Assembly: GCA_019395295.1 (NCBI GenBank)
Contig: CM033350.1
Coordinates: 9,208,987 to 9,272,986 of the forward strand
DNA: 64,000 nt
From: Osmanthus fragrans
Taxonomy: Eukaryota > Streptophyta > Magnoliopsida > Lamiales > Oleaceae
Direction: 5' to 3'
Both the position numbers and the translations under genes were made by a program. Position 1 is the first letter of the stretch; each line of letters starts with the position of its first letter. The notes under the pieces were generated by a model. That model searched no databases and was not told the origin of the DNA. It saw only the letters and a list, made by a program, of their open reading frames with translations. This document shows, piece by piece, positions 1 through 11,600 of this stretch.

Positions 1-1492
1 TGTAACTTATATTTAATTAAATAAGTCACTATCATAATAAACACATGATTTATGACCGATGTCATATATTAGTCACAAATCACACAAAGAAACAATCTGT
101 GAGTTACAATTATATATTTAATCGCAAACAACACACTTTAATAGGTTACAAATTATCCAATTAACTGATCATAACTATCCAATTAACTACTCACAATCAC
201 TCTTCATCTCATCCCACTATCCCTACTCGACACACTTCCACCACCACCACCACCGGCACCACCCAAATTGCTACTGCCACCTCGAATCCACAACCACAAT
301 TACTATCATCTCCACCTCTATCTTATCACCGCCATGGAACAATACAACCACCACCTCAAATCTCCAACCAGCACAATGTTCATCTGTAACAATTTGATGA
401 TTGCCACATCGATTTCCCAACTTACCATCATCGTTCGTACCAGAACATCGAAACTAGTGGCACTAGAAGCAACATATGCTGCAACTCTTTAGTTAAGTGA
501 AGTAGCCTGTTGTCGGAGAGAAATGGCTCTTGGGATAGTAGTCGTGTTTAGATCTGTAGCCATTTGATGACAACCGTCTAGAATCCCCAGCTCACCACCA
601 CTGTTTGCACCAGAACAATACAACCAGCAGTACAACAACAACAATATCGATGGTGATGACTGTTGTAGAGGCTTCTCTATCCATTGTAGTTGCGAATGGC
701 TGATGAATAAAGGCTAACTCTCTATAGTGAGTTGGACATGATGTGAATGCCACCACTACTAAAACATTGACGAAGATCCATTTTCTACCTTCCTCTATCC
801 AATATTGCTGCGAATGGGCGACACGTTTTGGCCATAGAGAAATTGACGATTTCTCTCTATCTCTCTCTCATCTCTCTCCTTTCTTTTTCATCTACCCACC
901 AATAAAAAATGAACAAGTATAATATTTTCTTGGTTGAAAATTTAATAAATCAAACACATTTAATTGATAATTTTCATGCAAATAATTTCTATGCAATTTA
1001 ATTGTCTAGAAATTTTTTTTTTTCCATATAAATTTCATGCTTACAATCAAACACACTCTAAGTGAAGAAAGTGGTGAGGGTGGGGTGTATTTGAACATAC
1101 GTTATTTTGATAAAAAAATTGTTGATACCTAATTTTGAAATTGAAATTTTATATATAGGGTTTGAGGTAATTATCTTTTCATATATTAGGGGTTGTTTGG
1201 GTTTCAAGTTGTTTTCAGTTAGGCCTATTAGTGGTTCATCTGTATTGGACCTTGTGGGATGTATTTTTTTAATTGAGATATACTTTGAAACAAATATAAT
1301 ATTGAATTTAGGCTGGAAATGATTTGGACTACAGTTTGCTCTAGTCCCCCCTTGAATTCACCCTTAGCCATGTGACGTCTTATTGTAGGCCTCCATGGTC
1401 TTTGCTTCCGTGGTGGCTCTTACATGCTTTCATGTAGATTTAGGTGAAACACTTGGAATCTTTTTCTTCTGAGTTAATGTATATAAAAAAAA
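1..1492. other. Intergenic, low-complexity; no gene supported
   Basis: No coding region is supported. The segment holds a CCA-rich stretch near 238-262, a CT-rich stretch near 843-890, and an AT-rich piece at about 945-1072 whose right end (CAATCAAACACACTCT) resembles the ends of the TTA-flanked MITEs elsewhere in the window. The short open frames here have no recognisable domain. Confidence 0.5.
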
Positions 1493-1664
1493 AAGAAGGG
1501 AAAATAGATTGTGAAGGATGTGGGAGGCAGGTGCAACGGTCGGTTGAGGGAATGAAAGGTGTGACCTTGATCCAGTGGAGCCAAAGCAAAGCAAGCTTAT
1601 CCTCATTGGTTATGTAGATCTCGAGAAGGTTGTGGCTTGTGTGGCTCATGGCAGGGGCAAATGA
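1493..1664 (+). pseudogene. HIPP-type heavy-metal-associated domain remnant
   Basis: This is a piece of a heavy-metal-associated isoprenylated plant protein (HIPP), a family that binds metal ions through a ferredoxin-like HMA fold. From 1501 one frame reads KIDCEGCGRQVQRSVEGMKG, with the two cysteines of the metal-binding CxxC loop (DCEGC). A second frame from about 1596 reads LILIGYVDLEKVVACVAHGR, which corresponds to the second half of the same domain (family pattern GYVDPxKVV). The two halves lie in different frames, so at least one frameshift lies between about 1566 and 1595, and the second frame stops near 1662. No start codon, upstream exon, proline-rich tail or CaaX end is visible. I read it as a dead fragment of a two- or three-exon gene. 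Sequence similarity is my only evidence. Confidence 0.65.
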
Positions 1665-2633
1665 TCCACTAAGAACATAAGGGTCACCTAAATTAAAGAT
1701 TGAGGATCTAAGTGCTCCTATTTATGAAGAGATCATTACCGACTTTAAAGAAATTTCTAGAATTTTGTGGTTGCTTTAACTGGTATCTTAATTTGATATT
1801 TGCTTTTGGAATCATTATGGTGCCGAGGTGGAGTAGGACCTAGAGACTAACATTTCCACCACCAATTATCTAGAATTATCAAGATCATTTCTATCGCCAT
1901 ACGGCCCATACTAGATTGATCCATAATCGACTTTGTTGCTTATATATATTGTTAGATGTATGCATGTGTGTAATGAGCAGAGAAAGAGAATCAGCAAAGT
2001 GTTTTGTAGGAGAGAAAGTGAGTCGTTAGAGAGAGAATTAATTAGTGATCCTTCAGTGAGTATTATTTTAATTAAGTGGTGTGTGTTCTTAAATTATATA
2101 AGTGATCTTAAATCAATAAAATAAAATTTTGGGTTTTAAATTCAACAATTTAAAGGTCGATGGATTAAAGTACGATATGTGTAAAAGTTTGGGGACCTCT
2201 ACTTCTATTTTCCCTAAGAAAAAGGAAGAGAGAAGCCCGACCGTCGAGTTTGACACTTGTTGAAGACAATTAGGTTACCTCGGAATTGTCCAACAAATCC
2301 GAAACCCACCCCCGCAGCCCTCACCCCCGCAACCCCAAAAAAAATAAAAAATAAAAAATAAAAAGAATCAAAATTCTCTCACAAATCTTAAAAAATTGTT
2401 AGCTTAGGCACAATAATATAAATAAATCCTTCATAGTCAAAGACAGCTCTTTTTCTCCGTCGCCGGCCGCCGTCTCTAGTGGTGTTTTCCGACACCTCCA
2501 TAGCGGAGAGAAAGAAGAATTTTTTTTACATAAATTATAGTTTTCTGTCAAGATTTATGCTTTATCGTGTTGTAATTTTAGCATAATTGATTGTTATATG
2601 AAATAGAAGATTGCTAAGTGGAGGGTTATAGGC
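1665..2633. other. Intergenic and presumed 5' UTR of ERGIC3 gene
   Basis: No coding region is supported. The GC-richer stretch at about 2450-2515 (CGTCGCCGGCCGCCG) directly upstream of the ERGIC3 start is the likely transcribed leader. An AAAATAAAAAATAAAA stretch lies at about 2338-2365. No TATA box can be assigned with confidence. Confidence 0.4.
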
Positions 2634-5600
2634 ATGGATAAAGTGTACAATAAGATCCGAAATTTCGATGCGTACCCGAAAATCAATGAGGATTTCTACA
2701 GCCGTACATTTTCCGGTGGTGTTATCACGCTTTTCTCCTCAATTTTCATCTTCGTTCTATTCTTCTCCGAGCTGAGTATGTATTCAACTTGCAATCCATT
2801 TACTCTATCTTTTAATTAACTGATTATTGGGCTGAGTTTTTAGGAGTACTGGAATTTTTTAGATTACATGTTTGGCTGAGTAGTGTTTGTGTAATTTTTG
2901 TATTCATGTATATAAAAGCAATAAGTTAAATTCGAAGAATATTTGCGCAATTGTGATAAATTCTTTCTACTTCTTAGTGGTGGAGGTGAATGAAATATAT
3001 ATATATATATATATTAAATGGGATGCTTATATGGGACAAAGAGAAAGAGGAACTGATTTCTTCCATATTAAAAGTGCTTGGCGAAGGGTTACTTTTGAGG
3101 GAAATGTTGGAAAGCTTGAAATTACTTATAGTTGGGGGGGGGGGGGGGATTGAATTTTGGATGAATAGAGATCTAGACTCGATGCATATACATGGAAGAT
3201 ATTGCTGTCTCCAATTTTCCATAGAGAATATTTATTCCTTGAACTAATATTTGCAAGTTAAACTTTTTTGTTTTGTAACACAAGATTTATCTCAACTAGA
3301 ATTAATTAACAGTTGGTTCATTTATGGACTTGAAGTGAGGATCAATATCTTTGTTATAAATAAAGATGGCATGTCCAGAATCAGCATGCATCGATGCTGC
3401 TTATATGAGGGTCCAAAGGATACAGGGCTTCTTATGTTTTAGGCTTATTAATGGGCCGTTTTAGACTTCAGTTAGCTGGGTTTGATATGAACTAATTGTA
3501 GTGGGGGACTCGACCAGAAAACTAGAATAATAGCTGCTATGAAGATTCTTGGGAGATAACAAACTGATAAGAATAGATACTGTCCTTAAGCTTAGTTAGA
3601 AGGCCAAGAAATCTATTATTGACATTGGGCCATAATATGAAAGAATTTTTTTTTTTTTTTTGATAGGTAATCAAATCATTTTATTAATCAAAGGATAATA
3701 CACAAGGTGTGCATTATCAATTTAAACAAGATAACAACAAAAAAAATTAGAGGTTTTTGCTTGATGTTGGGATTTGAAAAAGTAGTAAATTGGGGAAAAC
3801 TAAGATATTTGTTTCTGGTTTCACTTGTGATTGCAAAGTAGTCCTTTTAGGCTCTGATTTAGTCAGAATGGTTGTGTGTTCAAATTGACGTAACGGGAAA
3901 CTTCATAATTTTTTATAGCTGTTTACTTCAAAATGACTTTTGCATCAATAACCCATTTGATAGGAATGGTTTCTCCTTGCCTGTTCACAAATCAGTTGTT
4001 ATCCTCATCGTGTCAAGCTCTATACAATTTTATTTTTAGTTAAAATGAGTTAGAGAGAAGCAGCAAATAGAAAGCCAGTCGAGGCAACGAAAAGACCAGC
4101 TGTGGACAGAATTAGAAAATATAAGAATAAGCAATTACTCATTTCACTGGAATTTTGCATTCCATATCATGGCAAAAATCTTCATATGAATGCAAAACAT
4201 GCTGGAAGTGTCATGCTGCTAGCAAAATAGAAGGGTGACGAGGAAAATCTAGAAGGGATCTACTTTTTTGCTGTATCAGCGATTGCTTAATATTATCTGT
4301 ATCATTTGTTTCGGTAAACGTAAGGTCCATGCGAATCTATTTCAAGTTCAATGGCTGATCATTAAATTGTAATACTATTATCTTCTGAAAAATTATTGGT
4401 AATTTCTCGAAGACTTGGGAAGATTACTTCTCCTTCGTCAACCTCAATTCTTAGTTCACATCTAAGAGTTGCACGGGGGTTCATAAGAGATGTATTATAT
4501 AAGACAGCAGTTCTTCAAGGAGTCTAGTTTTGTCACTAGTTGGTCAGTAGTTGTCTTGTCAATGGAATGCTATTTACATGTGATCATATGAAAATAACAT
4601 TGGCTATGGCGAATAGCAAACCTTGGCTATGGTGAACAATTGCCTTTATTTATTATTATTTGAAGGAATGTCACCATCTATACAACTCCAGTGGAGGATG
4701 TATTTTACTGTTTGCATTTTGTTTCTCCATTAACTTCAATTTCATATTTGCTGGATTCTTAAATTTCAGGATTATACCTTCACACAGTTACAAATACAAA
4801 GCTCGTAGTAGATACATCTAGAGGAGGAAGACTGCATATCAATGTAAGATCATTTCTTTATGTCAAAGTACCAAGCAAACTTTTATTTCTATGACTTTTC
4901 ATGGAGTCTATTTTTACTATTATCTTTGTAAAACCATTACTTTCAATCAAACTACCTGAAGAAAAATTTATTTTTCTATAATATGTTTATGAACTGTACT
5001 TATAAATATTTGTAATTCATATATTATGGAAGTTCTGTTATCTGCATCGTAGTGTTGTGAGGTAGTTTGGTGGCCATGAAATTGATAAGAAGCCAGATTT
5101 CTTTCTTTCTTTATGCTTTAAAATATTATCTTTAGGAAGGGCCTTATTGTTTTATCCCTTTGCTTCTAGCATGCTTGAACAATTTATAATCGTACTGCTT
5201 TCTATTCCAATCTGTTTCAGTAAATTTATTCTTTGTACCTCCTCATTTATTTGCAGTTTGATGTCACTTTTCCTGCCGTTCCTTGTACATTACTCAGTCT
5301 TGATGCCATGGATATAAGCGGGGAGCAACATCTTGACATAGTATGCAGTGCTTATAGTTCTTGTCAACTTGTTTTGCTGAATACACTTCTTGTGGAGTCA
5401 AGCCTAGTGTTTTGGCTCTCATCTCTATTCTTGATAAATTTCTCTAATGAATTGGTTGGTATGTGATTCACTTAATTCACAGAGACATGACATATTCAAG
5501 AAAAGAATCGATTCCCATGGCAATGTAATAGAAGTCAGACAAGATGGAATTGGCGCGCCGAAGGTTAGTGGAAACTTGACACTTTTTTACTTCTCTGTAA

Positions 5601-8600
5601 GATCAGGACTTTTTTTTTTTTTTTTTTTTCTGTCCTTTGGCCATATCAAATTTGTTCCTGTGTTTGTAGAGACTGATATCATGTGTTTCTTATCCCAGAA
5701 TATAATTGGCAACAATACCTTTTTCATGCTGACTTGATTATGAATACCTAAATATGTGCTCGAAATTGTTGTCAATCATTGTCTTAAAAGTGCTGAGGCT
5801 TACTCCTTTAGGCTTATGAAGCCTCCACCATTAAGTGCCTTGAGTTCACTCTTTGAGTATGTGGTTAGTTAACCTTAAGAATGAATTTTGAGTCCTGGGG
5901 CTCATAGGCCCTAGATCATGTTGGGAGAGAATCCCCCATGATGTTAAACAGTAGGAGTCAATGCTCGGCAGATATACGCTATATCATACTAAGAATTATC
6001 TAGCGTATCTAGGCCAAGGCCTCAACTATTTAAGAGGAGGGGGAAATTATATAGGATGCAATCCATAGGATTAGAGAGTGTGTGATGAAATAGAGAATGT
6101 GAGTGTGCTACTGGAATTGTGTGATAAGACCCTGACAAGGTTAAAGGTCTACAAAATAGTTATTAGACTTGCTATGCTTTATAGACTGAGTCTTCAAATG
6201 AACGTAGTGAAAATAATCATGCTAAGTTGGATGTGTGGTCGTAAAATAGACAAGACACGATACAAGAATATATACCACCAAGTGGATGGCCAACATATTT
6301 AGGATAATTAAGGAAAGGTTGACTTGGTTGGGATATAATTTATGTAGAGGTAAGGAGTCTCCTATTCATAAGAGTGGGGCAAACTCAGTGGAGCAGTTAG
6401 CATATGCAGGAATATACAATACTAACATGGCTTGATGTGGTTTCAAATAATTTAGCCTCTGCTTGACAAAGATTATAAAACAATTTATAATGGTCAAACT
6501 TCATTTTGAACCACACATTACAATGGACCCACAAGTACTATCCATTTATTCACAACTCATTTATATTTATTTATAAATTAAGCCGTTTATAAATTCTTCC
6601 CAAATGGAGGCTTAGTTGCTTTAAAAAATTTAGTAGATCTTGCAATAAACCAAAGGGAGTTATGAGAATAAAATTATATTGCAGATCCAAATTTATTGGG
6701 AACAAGGCTTAGTTATTTTTAATAATATGTGATATGCCCTTGTACATATTCCATCTTAAGTAGGCAACCATTAATATCGCAAGGTAGATCAGATTTTGAT
6801 GAATGGTTCTTATTGTCAGGAGGTACAGAAATGTTGTTTAATTGGTATTTGTCTTATTTATACGTTCTTAACTATATGATGTTATTCCTTTTGTTTTTCT
6901 GCATTACATATTTGACTGTTAAGGATCTTGGGAATAGTTTCTAGATTGATATATATTATGTTCTGCCCAGTCTATGTCAAAAATAATATCATCTGAGATC
7001 GAGGAAAATACTTTACTTCCTTTATGTTGGAGAATAATTGTACCACACCACTTCTTAGCATCTTTCTTTTTATAATTGGGATTTTTGTTTCTGTTAAAAC
7101 TGTAGTACAATGATTTATATTGGAATTGAGTTGAGACATATAGTTCATTAAATCATTACTTCTCTTTTATTTCTTTGGTTCACTGACTACCCCTCTCTGT
7201 GATCCAATTTATGCAACCCAGATTGAGAAGCCTTTACAAAGACATGGTGGCAGGCTTGAGCACAATGAGACATACTGTGGTTCATGCTATGGTGCTGAAA
7301 TGGTACCTTTCACTGTTTAACCGACTTCTATACTTTCTTTACAATTTTTTGACTAAGCTCAGGAGCTGCTTGATTTGAAGTAGGCATTGTGGATGTTTGC
7401 CAATTAATGGTAAATTCTGGAAATATCATATTTAGCACCCTGTTTGGGATCCATTAAAATGAGATTTTGTGTGGTTGAAAAGTTTTGGAAAAATGGAGCT
7501 CAAACAGGAGTTTTATTGAAACATTATTATAGCTTTGATCGGGGTTTACCACGGATGATGAATTTCGCGTGCTTCTTGATCTAGATTTTTTTTTTCATCA
7601 TTTCTATCCAAATTACACACTTTGACTTTGTGGTACAGAAATCAACCTAGCTCTTCTATTTATTTAAAATTCAAACACAACAGATTTGGTCCAAGTGTGT
7701 GGCAATTATTTTTACTTCCTTCCAAGGATGATGGCGGAGTTACTGTAGAGGATCGTACTGTCCCAACGGGTTGTTGTTTTAGGAATTTAAGTTTTGATTG
7801 TTTACAAGGAAGACAGACATAAAAGAGGATGTTATGTAATATAAAAACCTATTAAGTTAATACCCAAGTTCTACATGATGGGTAATGGACTTGCTATGCT
7901 TTATGGTACTGAATGATGGGTGCAGAGAAAATGTCTAGGATAAAAGAAGTGGAAATGTGGATACTATTATAGATTTGTGTCATTATATGATAAGAAATGA
8001 GAAAACAGAAGCAAGTGATTAAAATAACAATGGCTTAGGTGGTTTGACATGTTACCTTAAGAAGCTCTATTCATAAGAGGGACATTATCCTACTAAAATA
8101 GGTTAAAAGAGGAAGAAGTATACCAAAGTTAACATGGTTATGTGGTTTCGAAATATTTAATTTCACGGGATCTCCCAATAGATGTAGTGATGGAGTGGAG
8201 GGACAGAAAAAAAAAATGATTCATGTAGCCAACTAAAGTCATAGTAAACTAGACATAGTCTGTTACCGTGGGAGTGGGAGTGGGAGTGGGCAGCGGACAG
8301 GCATAGGAGGATTGGAGTTGGAGGGAGGAGGAAGTGTAGAAAATACAGCCTACCTAGCTTGTATTTAGCATATAATTAAAAGAAGTTGTGAGTTAGCACA
8401 AACTATTGTTATCTTCGGGCACTTGGTTTTGTATTTTCTGCTTTGTATCACTATAATTCGTGCTAGAGAAAGTAAAAGTTGAATTGGATTTTTGCAGGTT
8501 TTTTACATGACAAGGGTCAAAACTGTAATTTAACATTATTTTCGTAGTGATGCATGTTACTTTAGTCTTGGCTACCTTGTAAGAATATTAAAAGAAGAGA

Positions 8601-11600
8601 TGAATATAAGGAGTGATTCATTGCCTAATATACAAGAACTGCTTTAAATATTATTTTCTGAAGATCTTTTCTTGCATCCACTTTTAGGTTATTTGTTCCT
8701 ATATTTACCCTACATCATGGACACAGCATTTTATCTCTTTTTCTCAAACACATTGTGATGGAGAGAGATAGAGAGTTGGACTATTCTGAGCTCTTTTTAT
8801 TTTTTTATTTTTTAATTTCTTTTGCAGTCAGATGATCAATGTTGTAATTCATGTGAGGAGGTTCGTGATGCATATCAAAAGAGAGGCTGGGGTATGACAA
8901 ACCTAGAATTAATTGATCAGGTTGGTGGCATACAGTGTTTCATTTTTTTGGATTTTTGTTTCTATGATGGTTCACAATTACAACAGTTAACATAATGTTT
9001 TGGCTGAAACCAAGGCAAAGTATTATACTTCTGTTTTTAATTGGGTTGTTCGAAGGATTAACTACATAAATTCTTCACTCATGGTACTCATATATTAGAT
9101 GGCTTTCTTTTAACCAGGGAACCACATTGAAAGTTGTTTCCTCTTTAAACCAGAGAACTTTCTGGGTGCTGCCGTGTTACATTTGAAAGTTTTGTTCTGT
9201 AGCATAAACTCTCAAGTAGAGGATGATTTTATATTAAGTAACAACTTCGGCAATGCTTAAGCAAGCTTCATAAAGTTGTGAAAACACGAGTTCAATATCT
9301 AAATATGATTATGGGATATGAATCCGCCCACATCTATATGCACAAGTAAATTTGCTCATCAAATCTAACCTCCTACTTGTTTACACCAAGCCACTTCAAT
9401 TCTAAATTTTTCGTAACTTTTTGCTTAGACATCAGCTGCATAGTTACTCTTTGGATGATAATGACTTGGCAGTATTTTTTTTTTTTCTATTTGGCGGCCT
9501 TAATTTCTTTCAACTTCTGAATCGTCAGTTGTAGCTTTTGAAAGCTCACTTTTGTTCATTCTAAATTTCGATATGAAATTTCAATTTGTTCTTGCAAACT
9601 TTATTGCTCCAATAGAATCAGATAATGTTTGAAGGAGCTCATGAATGCTATCTTTACAGTCTTCAAAGGCAGTCCGATTGCACTACCTTGCCTAATTAAT
9701 TTTTCTTTGCACCCCTTTCCTGCTGAAGATTTAAAAATTAGGCATAGTTAAAAATTAAAGGAAGATGATGATGGGAAAATGGAATGTGAAAGTTCACATT
9801 TGTAGTTTGAAATTCAATGAAGACTCTATATCCACTTAGAATGTTTCTTTTATTTAAAATATGTCTGCAAGACCCATATATAGTTTATGATATTCTGCGG
9901 ATTTTTCTAAGATGTCCTTAGCAATGGTAGATTATTAAAATACTCTGTTCATAGGGGTTTGCCACTGTACCAGTGTGCACACTCAACTTTACTCTAATTT
10001 TCCCCATAAGAGATTTTGTCTACTTTCCTGATGTATTATGTTCCTGATAATTAGTGTAAAAGAGAAGGTTTCATCCAAAAAGTTAAAGATGAAGTGGGTG
10101 AAGGATGCAATATCCATGGATCTCTGGAGGTTAACAAAGTGGCCGGAAATTTTCACTTTGTCCCAGGCAAAAGCTTTCATCAATCGAGTTTCCACTTGCT
10201 TGATTTGCTTGCTCTGCAAACAGAAAGTCATAATGTAAGATACTATCTTATTCTCTCTGGATGATATTAAAATTCCATTTTTGCACGTCCATCTTTTCTA
10301 TCTCTGGAATGGAAACCACTTTTATTTAAATTCTCCATTAAAATCCATTTTTTTACACTTGTCATCTTATGAAATTCATTACATATGGTGCAGATAAGCC
10401 ACAAGATTAACAAGCTAACATTTGGAGTTTCAATTCCTGGAATTGTAAATCCACTAGATGGGTAATTTTTCAGAATACTCTGGGCGCATCAGTTAATTAG
10501 AGTGTTAGTTGTCATGAATTTTCTATACTTCAAAAGCATGTACTGTGCACATTCTCTAGTGATCCTAGATATTTCTGCATCTGATAAATGTCTGCTAGAG
10601 TAATTGTCATTTGCTTTAAGAAGTAGACATTTAAAATACTGAAAACAAAAGAAAAAAATTACTACTCCAAAGCTTCCAGCTAAAAAGAAAGAAAAACCCT
10701 TAAGAGGAACAGATGTGGTAGTCCTGTCCTTAGTTTTCTACTCTATATTCTTCATTATATCTAGTTTTATTTGAATACTTATCTTCATTCAGGGTTCAAT
10801 GGGTGCAAGAAACACCAAATGGAGCATATCAGTATTTTCTCAAGGTCAGTGGGCTCCGGCAACCCCCCACCCACCCACGCACACGCACAAAACAATGTTT
10901 ATGAGCTTGGAAAAATATGAAGGTTCTTCAAATGTGTTCTTCCATTTGGCCATTAGGAATTAAAAGAGAGATTAAACTTCAGAATACATTTTACTTTTCC
11001 CATGGAGATATGCTTTTGTACTGTGCAGAAGTACAAAAGCATGCCAAAGTATCGGATATGAATGCTTCAAAGTAGGTTTAACGAGTGAGAATGTCTGAAT
11101 TTCTGCCTGACTTTGCAGGTGGTTCCAACCATATACACTGACATTAGAGGCCGTACAATTCAGTCAAATCAGGTATTTGAACTTTTCAAAGAGGGAAATT
11201 TTCTTCAACCTTCATTTTGTAAGATGGTGCTTGTGTTTTCAGTTTTCAGTGACTGAGCATTATAAGGGTGCAGAAGCAGATAACTTCCGATCTATTCCTG
11301 GGGTTTTTCTTCTTTTATGACATTAATCCTATTAAGGTTAGCATTGCTTTGCCCAGACTGCAATACACTTCATAGACATTGTATTAAAAGAACATCCAAA
11401 ATTTTGTGTCAAAATCAGCACTTCTAGCTTAGCCTTGAAGCCAGATCCAATAACTAGGATGCAGTATTCTAATTATTTCTGCTTGTTACAGGTGACATAC
11501 ACGGAGGAGCACGCGCCATTCTTACATTTCCTGACACATATTTGTGCCATAATTGGAGGTAATGAGATTTCACGATTTATTATTTGAATCCCCATCCTCC

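Noticed and set aside
268..492. Open frame of 74 codons near the window start
   Set aside because: Low-complexity His/Asn/Tyr-rich translation of CCA/CAA repeats, no domain and no gene context.
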